From the NCBI GenBank assembly GCA_032622095.1, contig CP136065.1, forward strand, positions 41,639,503 through 41,703,502: DNA of 64,000 nt. Direction: 5' to 3'. Positions 22,062-32,230 of this stretch are shown one piece after another (within the stretch, counting starts at the first letter, position 1; every line of letters starts with the position of its first letter). Source of the stretch: Siphonodentalium dalli (lineage: Eukaryota; Mollusca; Scaphopoda; Gadilida; Siphonodentaliidae). The notes below the pieces were generated by a model, which was not told the DNA's origin, made no database searches, and worked only from the letters and a program-made list of their open reading frames with translations. The translations under genes were made by a program, and so were the position numbers.

Positions 22062-22278
22062 GTTGATGGAGAACCCAAAGTTTCTTTGGGAGGTAAGGAA
22101 GTTTTCCTTACCTCCGGACAAATGGAGGCCATCAACAAACTGAGCGCAGCCTCTTTGAAGCCAAAGAGAATCCTGGATATACTATTTACGGCAAGTCACC
22201 TGGCTGGATGCTGTGCTTATGGTGGGTCCCATTCCACTAATGAACCTCTCGATGGCAAGGTAGTGGATGCTATCCAAG
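22062..22278 (+). CDS. BEN-domain exon, copy B (most complete)
   Basis: Runs from ATTTTCAG to AAG|GTAAGA, 72 codons plus one base: VDGEPKVSLGGKEVFLTSGQ, then MEAINKLSAASLKPKRILDI, LFTASHLAGCCAYGGSHSTN, EPLDGKVVDAIQ. This is probably the ancestral form, as copies A and C each differ from it by small in-frame changes. The BEN domain would use the LF-x-x-SHLAG helix as its core. The 18-bp segment missing in A has imperfect inverted repeats (GGAAGTTTTCCTTACC), which may explain its loss. Confidence 0.7.
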
Positions 22279-22761
22279 GTAAGAACAGAGAAAGATAAGA
22301 CATTTTATTTTTAAATCAAGGGCCCAAGGGTTAGTGGCAATCAAGTAGATGAAACTCTCAACTTAAAAACAATGATTGTCATGATCATCAATAATAATAT
22401 AAACATAAATCTGTTATTACATAAGGAATATCATACAAGAGTGAATACTGAAGTTAATTCTCAGGGAAGGTGCTATAATTTAGTTGCAAGGAAGCTCCAA
22501 TCAACAACATAATTAAGTACTCATGTTTCATTCCCGCTTGAATAGAGAATTTTGTGACTCAGATAGTGTACTGAAGTTGGCATAGTCTAGAGGGGAAACT
22601 AGCCTTTAATACCCAGGTATCTCATTTGGTATAATGCACTACTTTGTTAAGCCAAATCAACGAACAGTTAACATTTTGTGATTAGAATTAATTTTCCAAA
22701 CATGTTTTATTTAATTTGTTGAACTTGCTCGTAAAGCAGACTTCTAATTATTGTATTACAG

Positions 22762-22883
22762 CCTACATGAAGACCATCAGAGGACCGAATGGGACACCAG
22801 CCATAAGCAGAGCCATGGTGACTAAAGCCATAAACTCCAAATGTTCAACGAGCAGACGAGCAGAAAAGGATAAAAACAAATAA
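22762..22883 (+). CDS. Last exon of the BEN-domain gene, copy B
   Basis: A-YMKTIRGPNGTPAISRAM ... TSRRAEKDKNK and stop TAA, eight to nine residues shorter at the C terminus than copies A and C because of an A-run length difference. Confidence 0.6.
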
Positions 22884-23090
22884 GATATTTATGATTGAAT
22901 AATTTATGTCTATTGAAATTTATTAGAATCTCTACTCTAGCTACACCCGTAGAGATCATATTTCACTAGCAGAAAACCTGGGAACTTTTTGATGTTGTGA
23001 CAGGAAGCACATAAAATTGAAAAAAAAACAGCATATGTAATCTATTTCTCAGTTATTGCCGGTTCCCTAATAATGCATCATTGTAGATGA

Positions 23091-23355
23091 CCACCTATTT
23101 GATGTGTTGAAGAAGAAGTTTGATGTAATGTCCGAAACAGAGAGATTCTGTGCTATTGTGTTTGATGAAATGAGCATAAAGAAACATTTAAAATATGACC
23201 AAAATGCTGACAGAATAATTGGATTGGAGGATTATGGAACTCAACTTGGACAATCAGCAAGAGAAGCTGACCATGCTCTGGTGTTCATGGTAAGAGGTCT
23301 CGTTCAGAAGTGGAAACAACCAATAGCGTATTTCTTTTCGTGTAGCACCCAGAGA
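23091..23355 (+). pseudogene. P-element-type transposase fragment (RNase-H-like part)
   Basis: At 23,091 copy B departs from module text. The frame reads HLFDVLKKKFDVMSETERFC, then AIVFDEMSIKKHLKYDQNAD, RIIGLEDYG and ADHALVFMVRGLVQKWKQPI. FDEM followed by 'IGxEDYG' and 'ADHALVFMVRG-KWKQP' are hallmarks of P-element/THAP9-type transposases, where the Asp of DEM is part of the catalytic core. Only about 88 residues remain: THAP finger and C-terminal part are absent. It is cut at 23,349 by the start of another transposon. Confidence 0.75.
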
Positions 23356-24200
23356 TGAAAGTTTTCCGGTTTTTACCGGAATTCCGGTATTTTGATAATT
23401 TTCTGAAGCCCATCCGGAATTTCCAAAAAAAATAAAATAATATATGTATATTTGTTTTTTTATTAAAAAACACGTTCAAATTGATCGGTAAAGTCAAATC
23501 TTTACACACTGGCAAATTCTGGGGGTGGAGACTGAGATTGTCAGAGGTAAGTCGCCATTCGGCGTGTTACGAGTTCATTCAATTTTACTTTGGGTAATGG
23601 TTGCAGATATATTAGATATATGGCAGGTCATTATTTTTGGCACCGGTAATCTATGTATTCACCGGTCGCGCACGTGCTCAATGCCAAGTTCTGTGTGATT
23701 GGTGCTTTCTGAAGGAATCCTTGGCATCATGTTGATCTCCGCCAATCACTGCGCAGATAATATATCATTTGGTACCAACGTTGGTGCCATAACTATTCAA
23801 ACACAAAGACAAATATGTCTTGTGTTCGATAGAAAAAAAACATGCTATTCTATAGTTGTAATACATGTAGTTATGGAAGTAAAAAGCCAGGACGATGTCT
23901 CAAATATACATGTAGATCGGGATGTTTAAAACAAGTTCCGGTGGGCTTGGCTTCAGGAAAAGGATATAAACGGCGATTTTTTTCAGACTTTATTCGAAAA
24001 TTAATCGCGCCGGAATCGCTAAATGTGCATGGTGCAACAAGGAAATAAACTATTCCAACGACGGGAAAAAGGCACTCAAACAACATTCAAAAGTAGTTTC
24101 ACACGTTCGTCAGAGAAACAACATTAGCTCAAACCAGTCATTGTCGGCAACATTCTATAATCTCAAAATTATTCTGGATGATGGATCTCACAGTGATAAC
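23350..24200 (+). pseudogene. hAT-2 element 5' part with BED-type zinc-finger exon (copy 1)
   Basis: Starts CAGAGATGAAAGTTTTCCGG, close to the 5' end of hAT-1 (CAGGGATGTAAGTTTTCCG). Around 23,980-24,110 it encodes FSDFIRK, then after a one-base slip CAWCNKEINYSNDGKKALKQ, HSKAVSH: a C-x2-C...H-x6-H BED-like finger, the DNA-binding part of many hAT transposases. The Ser/Thr-rich linker after it (KSPTPSTSSNN) matches the layout of hAT-1. The catalytic part is found only from 27.83 kb, after foreign sequence. Confidence 0.6.
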
Positions 24201-24604
24201 AAATCTCCCACTCCTAGTACTTCTAGTAATAATGAAATATGTTCCATGAACAGCCCGGTGTGTCCTTGTCTCTTGTCAGCAGCCATGTGCATTTGTCTGG
24301 AGTTAGACCGCTAGATACGGAAAAGATATCCACGGTTTCGACCATGTATAATCCGTCAAGGGGGCAAATGCCACATGAGTGGACATATACATGTAGCTCT
24401 TGTTTGGTTGTAGGAGAGAACTGATAATTCACATCTGGAGCATTTGGTTTTGTGCACAATATGGATACAGAAATCAATTATATGTCACAATGTGGATCAT
24501 GATGTATGACCAATATTCAAAATTAATAAATATTTTGTGCTTTGCTTCATTAATTTATAGATGTACATGTAAAGCTTAAATTAAATATTTTTTCTCACCA
24601 ACAG
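24201..24604. other. Flank between hAT-2 BED exon and unknown-gene exon
   Basis: Relative to copy 2 about 290 bp are missing at 24,316 ('cgctagatacgg'). No coding signal beyond a TTCCATGAACAGC stretch continuing the hAT-2 linker. Confidence 0.45.
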
Positions 24605-24714
24605 ATGGTCTGAACATCTACTTCAGAAGCCGTGGTTTCAAGGAGAATCTTGTTGAAAAGGGCAAAGAAGATGTCCATAAAATCAAAATGAAGTTGTTGG
24701 AGAGAAGGAAAAGG
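24605..24714 (+). CDS. Exon of an unidentified gene (exon x), copy 1
   Basis: After CACCAACAG in phase 1: D-GLNIYFRSRGFKENLVEK, then GKEDVHKIKMKLLERRKR, ending AGG|GTGAGT. Basic, helical. It joins in phase 0 with the exon at 26,941. Open in this copy; in copy 2 it has a TGA and a damaged donor. Confidence 0.5.
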
Positions 24715-24845
24715 GTGAGTACAATGTACAATATAAATATTATGATCTGACAGAGATTGCTATGGATAATGATTATTATAATGATTATTCAAAATGTATA
24801 TAATCGCATTGATAACTGCCTCGCTAAATTGAACATTTATAATTA

Positions 24846-25508
24846 AGTGCAGACGCTACGATTAAAATCGTAAGTGGGGAAAATCGCAGGTGGAGAAAAG
24901 TGACTTGCCCGCAGACGCTACGGTGCTGCAATGTTTGCAGCTACCATTTTATCCACGTGATCAATCTCATGATAGCAAAATGTTATACCACATTCTCCGA
25001 ATTATGCAACTAAATACATGTACATGACATGTATCTCAATTTTCTAAACTAAGAAGTTGATTTTGAAAGTTCAAGTGAAATTGAATATTTTTTATTTTGA
25101 CATAATTGTTGTACCTGTCAACTCAACAGGCTCAGCTGCCCCAATTGAATTTCAACAATTGCGGCAGCCCTCTACTCCTTGCCTGATATGTGGTATAGGC
25201 CTGCACTCCCTGTCATGCGACATCTCCACCAATGTGGCCTCGTTTTTGCAAGTGCAAGAAGTTTGTAAACTTTGCGCCATTTTTGAATGTTTTCTTTTCG
25301 TGGTATTTACAACATGACCAGTGCGACAGTGGTCATGTGACAGCTATGATCGCGCGTGTTGCCAAGGTTGTGCCACGATTTTCCTGTCAAAATCAAACAG
25401 TGCTTGATCGCTACGATTTGGCTACGATATTGTCGTGGGCCTGCGCATTGGATGCTTCCTCCTACCATTTTCCTCACTTACGATTTTAATCGCAGCGTGT
25501 GCGGTGAC
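24846..25508. mobile_element. MITE with ~45-bp inverted terminal repeats
   Basis: Left end GCAGACGCTACGATTAAAAT ... CGTAAGTGGGGAAAATCGC; right end is its imperfect complement, TTTTCCTCACTTACGATTTT ... AATCGCAGCGTGTGCGG. The interior has further GATCGCTACGATTTGGCTAC text. Target duplication is not clear. It lies in the intron between exons x and y; the second copy is at 55,022-55,684. Confidence 0.65.
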
Positions 25509-26243
25509 ACTAAACCACTTGCAACTGAGTAGATCCTGGGGCATTACTAGTACGACTTTAAATTGGCTTGCTGACTAACACTGGGGGAGATATGACTTAT
25601 ATAAGACTTTGTTTTCGGGAACAAACAAGGTTTTTTGTCTTGTTTATTTACATGCAATTTTGATTACAAATTAGGATTCACATCATTGTACTGCTACTCT
25701 TGTTTTGATATCTATCCAAATCCAGAAGATGTATTGCATAAATTTCCTATGATAACCGTCGCTCAGCGTTGCTTGTCTTTTATCGGAAAACCAATCGATG
25801 TGTGTCTTTTAAATGGCTATCCTGTTGGTTTTACTCAGTGTATCGTCCAGATGGATATTAGTAACTAAAATAACACGATATCATGATATGAATACTGATT
25901 TGTCATTGAAACTGCTTTTGAAGGCCTACGCACGAAGAAAAACCTTGTTTGTCGTTGAAAACAAACCATCTCATATCGAATACACACCTTCTCTTTTATC
26001 GGAATGTACCGTCTTTTATCCTCACAGCGCAGTTCTCAATGACTACAAGGCATTGAGAGATAGCTGAAATTATCTGCAGTTGGGAGTACTGTTAAAAAAA
26101 ATTGGAAGTCTATTGAAATAACCGGTGTCTGTATGTGCGTCCAGAAAATGGATTCCAGAAGATAACTTTAGTTTTGGTTCGACTGACACTGGAGACTTTC
26201 CCGCATAGCATTTTAGTCCGGGGGATTCCCCTACAAATGTCAC
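25509..26243. other. Intron sequence, no gene seen
   Basis: Open frames of 77-84 residues are present on both strands (also in copy 2), but they lack splice context or recognisable motifs. Their conservation only reflects the recent duplication. Confidence 0.4.
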
Positions 26244-26820
26244 AATAAATACACGGAACACACACTTGTGCGAAGGCTTTAGTGAATATGGCACGAGTCG
26301 ATGACGTCTGGAGGCCTCGAGTGCTGATATGGTGTAATCGAACGAGTGTCATATACACCAAAGCCTTCCCACAACCGTGTGGTTCTGTGTTTATTACACA
26401 CCTACCTCAAGCGATGCCAGATTCACGATAATTCATGTCTTGTAATCCATATGGAACATGTGTGCCATACAGATTTTAATTATGGCACGGCCCAACTCGC
26501 GGTTTTCTCTCTTTTATTAGGAAAAGGTGTGTAATAAATATGTATTTGTAGTAAATACATACACAGAACCACACACTTGTGCGAAGGCTTTGGTGAATAT
26601 GCCACAAGTCGATGACGTCATATAGCACGAGACTCCAGCCTCGAGTGCTCATATCGCGAATGAGTGTCATATACTTACAAGCGTGTGGTTCTGTGTTTAT
26701 TACATATAGTCACACCTACCTCAAACGATGCCAAATTTATGGTAATTCATGTCTTGTAATCCATATGTGTCATACAGATTTTAATTATGACATGGCTCGG
26801 TTTTCTCCTTTTTATTAGGA
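26244..26820. repeat. Tandem pair of hairpin units of ~304 bp
   Basis: Each unit opens with an inverted repeat: arms 'cacttgtgcgaaggcttt' and 'aaagccttcccacaaccgtg' at about 26,244-26,396, and again at about 26,551-26,705, then a shared tail 'acctacctcaagcgatgcca' ... 'ttcatgtcttgtaatccata'. The unit spacing is about 304 bp. The second copy is at 56,424-56,997. Confidence 0.7.
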
Positions 26821-26940
26821 ACAGGCGTGTAATAAAAAGAATTATTTTTGCCCATGGTTGATGACTGGTTCTAGTACTAGAAGTCGCATTTTCAGCTTCA
26901 AATTAACTTTATTGTGAATGTTTTTCCTTTGTTTTGACAG

Positions 26941-27276
26941 AAACGATTAAATAGGAAGGCCGCGATGGCTAACAAGACGTCGTGGGGTGAGGCAAAGAAA
27001 ATTAAGGTCGGAGCAGTCCTCACGAATGATTTCATGAGCAGCGAAGAGGACTGTTCCGACGATGACAAACTCTATGTGAAAAGAATGCCGTGGAGGTCGG
27101 AAGAATGCACGGCGTTCTTCCAACAACTGGACTCAAAGATTGTGTTACAGTCAACACCGCAGTCAATAAAACAGCAAAAGAAGAGGGTCCGGGACCAAAA
27201 AGTGTCAACAAGGGAGCGCCCGGCAAAGATTGAGGCGAGTCAGGAGTGGGCTGTGTGTGGACCAGAATACGTGTAA
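26941..27276 (+). CDS. Terminal exon of an unidentified gene (exon y), copy 1
   Basis: Begins after TTTTGACAG in phase 0: KRLNRKAAMANKTSWGEAKK, then IKVGAVLTNDFMSSEEDCSD, YVKRMPWRSEECTAFFQQLD, later KKRVRDQKVSTRERPAK and stop TAA. Basic start, a DFMSSEE acidic patch, an 'LPWRS'-like PWRSEE motif and a Lys/Arg-rich tail. I have a sense of similar C-termini ('...SSEE...PWRS...LD') in multicopy invertebrate proteins but cannot name the family. About 111 residues; a downstream AATAAA (near 27,329) could be a poly(A) signal. Open in both copies, with three substitutions between them. Confidence 0.55.
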   Translation, partial: KRLNRKAAMANKTSWGEAKKIKVGAVLTNDFMSSEEDCSDDDKLYVKRMPWRSEECTAFFQQLDSKIVLQSTPQSIKQQKKRVRDQKVSTRERPAKIEASQEWAVCGPEYV

Positions 27277-27830
27277 ATCAACACCCTGACTTGTCTCAAT
27301 CATGTATTATTGTATTTTTGAGATGTAAATAAATGAAATGTATTAAATCAATGATTTTTTCTCTCGTGATCCCAGAAGTGGAAAGATTGAGGTTTCTGTC
27401 AAGAGTTTATTTGTGCAGCCATATCAAAAGTTAAATCAACTTAAAATTTAAATGTAAGTGAATGTTGAAGGTTTGAATTTTTTTCTAACTTCTATCTCAC
27501 CCGATAACTTATTTGGTTCACTTTAGACTGGTCAGTGTCTGATGCAGTTTTCCAGGTCAATAAAACATATGATTGTCATATTTATATATTATCCACTTTT
27601 GAAAGCTGCTTTTGTTGGTTTTAATGTGTTGTATGGTTAAACTGAATACATTTTTTAGAGCAAAATTGACTCCTTCAAAACAACATATACATGTAGATGT
27701 AGATCCAAAAAGCGATCTGACTGTCATTTTGTGATCAGCGAAAATGCTAAAATTTAGTGCCCCTTTAATTTTCACCCAGTTCGACAATATCCAATGTACT
27801 AGTATTCCGATAAACATTAGGAGCCTTTGA
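27277..27830. other. 3' flank of exon y
   Basis: AT-rich, with AAATAAATGAAATG near 27,327 as a possible polyadenylation region. A minus-strand frame of 86 aa at 27.56-27.82 kb is unsupported. Confidence 0.45.
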
Positions 27831-28340
27831 ATAGTTCTTGAAAGAAAGAAAGGAAAAGATTATTCAGAGATTATTTCATGAGGACATTAAAACCAGTCTT
27901 CATCTCAATATGTATTCTGAAATCCTACCGCTTTTTAAATCATTTATTTTAACATTCGATGCTTACGATGATAAATTTCACAACTCACTACATCACATGT
28001 AATTCGGTGCAAACACAGAGGCCATACTGAAGACGTACACCAAATTTGATAAAACATCTGGAAAAGAATTCATGGACAAAGTGAAGTGTGCTTACCTCGA
28101 CACATCCGAGTATATTTTGAAGAAGTTTCCACTTAACAATAAATTTCTTCAATGTGTTTCTGCCATTGACCCTAAGACAATTGGACATGGGTTGACCAAT
28201 GAAGCATTCAAGAAACTTGCAAAATACTTTCCGACTGTTTTGAATGATGGAAAAATGAATGATTTCTATTTGGAAGCCTCAAAAATTCAGTTGGACCCTA
28301 CATTGCCAGATGCTCTGGATGAAAATGGGAACAATATTTA
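27831..28340 (+). pseudogene. hAT-2 transposase body remnant (copy 1)
   Basis: Pieces read ERKEKIIQRLFHEDIKTSLH, EILPLFKSFILTF, then in the next open stretch FMDKVKCAYLDTSEYILKKF, CVSAIDPKTIGHGLTNEAFK, KLAKYFPTVLNDGKMNDFYL, EASKIQLDPTLPDALDENGN. They align with hAT-1 (LLPIFKSFVLTF; SSLDPRAIGHSVTESLLEG; YYFPTV; RRIHLDPCLPD). The N-terminal catalytic D and the C-terminal dimerisation domain are missing. Confidence 0.65.
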
Positions 28341-28677
28341 TATACATACCGGTAGACGTCTTTGTATAAAGACGTCTTTGTATAAAAAGAGTGAAAAATT
28401 CAAAATTAAACAAATCTTATAAAGTTTTAAGCAAAGGAATACTTTGTTGTACAATGTACCAATATAAGTTGGAAGAATAGAAACAAACTTAATTTGGTCA
28501 TGACCTTTAGTTATCAGATACTAGTACAGAAAATCACAAAAAGGAATTTGCTATCTAAAAAGAGTGAAATATGACTAAATTTGCCAATCCGAATAGCACA
28601 ATTTTAGGCCCCAGATTCACTCTCGAACCATTGGATTTTCAAAAATTTCCCCGGACCCCCATTCTGCTGAGGTGTAA

Positions 28678-28770
28678 GCAGAATGAGGTCCCCAGAGGGT
28701 GAATTTGATGATGCTAGCCCGCTATGCGGGGTAGCATCACTAAATTCACCCTCTGGGGACCTCATTCTGC
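28678..28770. mobile_element. Hairpin element, 'GAGGTCCCCAGAGGGTGAAT' family
   Basis: A perfect-looking fold-back of 93 bp: GCAGAATGAGGTCCCCAGAG ... and its complement CTCTGGGGACCTCATTCTGC, with a GC-rich centre (CCCGCTATGCGGGG). Diverged copies lie at 39.19 and 39.45 kb and an almost identical one at 58.84 kb. Non-coding. Confidence 0.8.
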
Positions 28771-28879
28771 AAATGACAGACACAATATTTTAAGGCTTGA
28801 CTGAGGAAGCTGCAGAGTCTGTGCAGACTTCGGAATGTTCCACAGATGCATGGTCAAAATTACCAAAGGTTAAGAAAAT

Positions 28880-29850
28880 AATTATTGTGGAAACTCCGAT
28901 TATTTGGACTTAAGATGGCAGTGAATCAGAATCAGAAGAGAGCGAATCCGACGAAGACGAAAATGGTGACGATGACTGATTGCAATAATCAACAACACCT
29001 GTCACATCTGCCAATACCTGGACTGAATTTTTTGTCCATTGTGAAATTACCAGATTCAACAAAAGTAATACTGGTCTTGACCACAACATTATTTGTACTA
29101 GCATTACAGAGAAATAGAATTCTTGGAACTTTTTCTCACTGATGAAGTGTTACAAATGATTGTCTGTCAAACAAACTTATAACTCATCACTGACTCAGAA
29201 TCACATACTGTACCTATATTGTATATACAAGAAATTGACATTCACAGATAAGTGTGAGATGTATGCATTCATAGGAATTATGATAGGCCAGGGCATTATA
29301 TGACTACATGTACCTTCGAAACGTGACTATTGTAGTACTAATCCTTGGATGAGGCATCAAAGGATTGCTGACACCATGACACGTGAATGATTTATATCAA
29401 TTGTTCACTTCTTGCTCCTGAACGACAACACCTTGGGAGAGTCCTCACTGAGATAAACTTTTCAAGGTTCTTCGGTTCTTGAATTTGATGTGCTTTCAAT
29501 TTATGAAGAAATTCAATACATTTCAACCTATCAGCATAAATGAAGGTATCATTGCCTTCAAAGGCAGAAATTCTATGAAGCAATATATGCCAAAAAACTA
29601 TCAAGAGAAGATTCAATAATTGGGTTTAGCTTGCCCGAATATAGGGTACACATATGCATGTGACTCATATACTGGGAAAGATGATTCCCGAAGAGTTAAA
29701 CTCTCGGAGCTAGTGTTGTGAATAAACTTGTCTCATTTTTGCCATTAAAATACAATTATATTGTACACTTCGACCATTTCTTCATGTTGATCAGCATGGC
29801 AGAAAGCCTTTTAAGTTAGATTTGTTTGTCCACTCTGGACCGATTCATTT
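28880..29850 (+). pseudogene. piggyBac-type transposase pseudogene, copy 1
   Basis: Scattered frames show an acidic Ser/Glu/Asp N terminus (SESESEESESDEDENGDDD), then FLELFLTDEVLQMIVCQTN, KCEMYAFIGIMIGQG, NPWMRHQRIADTMTRE, and IIAFKGRNSMKQYMPKNYQE. 'FKGR....KQY.P.K' and the 'E...FIGI' block are diagnostic of piggyBac (DDE_Tnp_1_7) transposases, which cut and paste at TTAA. At least six stops and frameshifts. Copy 2 at 59.04 kb has the same lesions, so decay preceded duplication. It cannot supply transposase for the TTAA MITEs today. Confidence 0.75.
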
Positions 29851-29862
29851 TTAACAATTAAC

Positions 29863-29880
29863 CCCCCCCCCCCGCCCCCC
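29863..29880. repeat. Poly-C run
   Basis: C-run broken by one G before 'gttaacccgg'. It is tripled in length in copy 2 (60,023-60,078). Confidence 0.9.
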
Positions 29881-29984
29881 GTTAACCCGGTTCCTCGTAG
29901 CGGCAATCCAGAAACTATCACATTACTGTGTACTATTTCTATGCATAATCGAGTCGTTTACGTTACGGAATCAGCCGAAATGAG

Positions 29985-30405
29985 TAGAATGACTGTGGCT
30001 GTCAAGGTCGTTTGCAGTTGCCACGTTGGCGACCGCACAAACAGTTCCCAATATAGACAATGCTTCTGAAATCGGAGACAACAGAGCCGCTCTCATAAAA
30101 AGAGAAAGTTTCTCAGAAACTTGTGACACTTTGTGTGTCGGTAATAAAAAGAACATTATTTTCTAAGGCCAAACAGCCCATGCAAACTTGCGTTTTAGTT
30201 CAAAACAAAATTATGCAGATTAACCCATCAATATCATGAGACGATTTATTGAACATGGGTCCAGTGATGAGGAATTTGAACCTTCCAGTGGAATTGAGTA
30301 GAAGAAATACAAGGTGGTGCTGCCAGTGTGCAAGAAATGTTCAGAAATTCATAAGGAGATCCAAGAGGAGTCCAAGATAAAGTCCTAATGACAATTTTCA
30401 GCAAT
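29985..30405 (+). pseudogene. Module copy C: unidentified N-terminal fragment
   Basis: Shares 'gtggctgtcaaggtcgtttg' with copy A and 'ttagttcaaaacaaaattat' with copy B. Peptide pieces TVPNIDNASEIGDNRAALIK and FIEHGSSDEEFEPSSGIE, then a stop and CKKCSEIHKEI. Broken. Confidence 0.4.
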
Positions 30406-30735
30406 ATAACTAGTCAAATAAAGCTTGCCGAATCATATTTGCGATATAGTTTATTATATGGGAAAATTATAACATGGTATAAATATCAGGTCCAATGAAA
30501 AAAAATTAAAATATTTACCTACCTACCTCCCGCTTCCAAAATCTAGGATTGGGATTGGACAAACACAAATATTTTTAATAGTGGCCCAAATAATCTATGA
30601 TTTGGGATGTCCTAAATTGATTTAATTTTTGACATGATGTTGATTTCAAAGTGAAATAACGAAAATATGATTTTGTTTTGATTCATAAATGCATAAAACG
30701 TGATTGATCGCAGTTAATGTCACAAGGCGCAGAAG
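30406..30735. other. Spacer of module copy C
   Basis: Equivalent to 14.64-14.95 kb. No coding signal. Confidence 0.45.
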
Positions 30736-30750
30736 ATATTCTGAGAGAAT

Positions 30751-30951
30751 GTGCAGCATCTCCCAGGAATTGACATAAAGAGTCTACATTCCGATCAAAT
30801 GGCGGTTTTGAAAAGCATCTTTATTGAGAGAAATGACATTATGTGTGTTCTTCCAAACGGCTTTGAGAAAAGTCTTCCACATCAGTTATCACCGCTCATT
30901 ATGAGAAAGCTCAGGGAGTGTTACAAAGAATGTGACTTTGTAAAGGCTTGA
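30751..30951 (+). pseudogene. RecQ-like helicase fragment, copy C
   Basis: 66 residues: MQHLPGIDIKSLHSDQMAVL, KSIFIERNDIMCVLPNGFEK, SLPHQLSPLIMRKLRECYKE. This version lacks the extra bases of A and B and continues from Walker A into QLSPLIMRKL, as expected for the helix after motif I. GFEKS replaces GFGKS. Identical in copy D. Confidence 0.65.
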
Positions 30952-31262
30952 CCAGATACTGTACATATCATTGTTGTGCTCTTATTATTTTTCTGGTGCA
31001 TGATCAGACAGAAGCATTAAAATAACTCAATGTCACTGCTGCATACATGTACATTGGACAATCTAATGAAATAAATGCCAAAATCACAGAGAGATTTGTA
31101 TGTGTCGGTAGTACAGAGAGACACATCAACAAACCTACCCACATGACCACTTCACATATTTAATTAAGAGCCTGAACTATTTTAACAATCTGTCATCATG
31201 TTTTGTGTCAACTAAAACAATGGCCACCAACCATTTATACTTCACATTTCAAGTACAAAAAT

Positions 31263-31415
31263 TGAGTGAGTATGCATTCTGGGATAGTTCTTACTCGGGA
31301 ACACATTACTGTAATCACAATGAGTATGCATTCTGGGATAGTTCTTACTCGGGAACACATTACTGTAATCACAATGATGATGTTGTACATGTAGTTGACT
31401 GTCTGTCAGGGTGAA
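31263..31415 (+). repeat. 144-bp-family repeat with a 54-bp internal duplication
   Basis: EYAFWDSSYSGTHYCNHN appears twice in tandem (31,267 and 31,321), then DDVVHVVDCLSG and stop. Cys replaces a Tyr compared with other units. Confidence 0.7.
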
Positions 31416-31426
31416 TACAAATGATG

Positions 31427-31856
31427 TTAACCCTTTACCCAACAGAACTGCCCTGTGCCAATGCATTCTCTTATATATGCGAGTCGACCATAGGTCGCCT
31501 CGCATATATAAGAGAATGCATTGGCTTAACATATTAAAAATGATAAAATTGTCAAAGAATGTAGAAAAATATTATAAAAATGTAAGAAAAAATTATAAAA
31601 AGTGTTCAAAAAAAGATTTTTTTTAGGCCAATGCATTCTCTTATATATGCGAGGCGACCTACAGTTGTATGGTCGACTCGCATATATAAGAGAATGCATT
31701 GGCACAGGGCATAACTGTAACCATCACAATGTGGTCAATGAACCGGTTCCAATGATATCCATATGTGTATGGTGTTATTGAGACAGACCGAAGATATTTT
31801 AGGCTGTTGAAGCTTTATTTGGGCGTTTTTTGCCGTTTTGTTGGGTAAAGGGTTAA
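31427..31856. mobile_element. TTAA twin-hairpin MITE
   Basis: TTAACCCTTTACCCAACA to TTGGGTAAAGGGTTAA, 430 bp, in the orientation opposite to the 3460 copy. The right hairpin has an insert (ACAGTTGT) in its loop. Confidence 0.85.
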
Positions 31857-31899
31857 TCTAGATTGATGAATACAGGACAACAGCCAAACAATGGACATA

Positions 31900-32220
31900 T
31901 GGACATTGGGCGGGACCTATCTGAATGGATAATGTCACATTCAGCGGGAGTGAAAATGCATTCTGGGAGAGCACTTACTCGGGAGCACATTACTATTACT
32001 AGTATCACGATGAGGATGTTGGAGTGGACTGTCAGAGTGAGTACAAGATGACGTCACTTTGACAGCAGCATAAATTATGCTGCTGTATGATAAAATGCCA
32101 CATGAGTAGACGAATACAACAGAGGTGAGAAAGCAATATGGGATAGTTCTTACTCGGGAACACATTACTATAAACACAGTGAGGATGTTGGAGTGGACTG
32201 TCAGGGCGAATACAAGTGAC
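31900..32220 (+). repeat. Eroded 144-bp-family repeats
   Basis: Two units with the cores FW-ST-SGAHYYY and IWDSSYSGTHYYKHSEDVGV, ending GVDCQGEYK and stop. They contain a palindrome at 32,060-32,085 (CAGCAGCATAAATTATGCTGCTG). Confidence 0.6.
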
Positions 32221-32230
32221 GTTAGACTAC

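Noticed and set aside
25057-26067. Several 76-86-residue frames repeated at 55.4-56.0 kb
   Set aside because: They overlap a MITE and intron sequence and are shared only because of the recent duplication.
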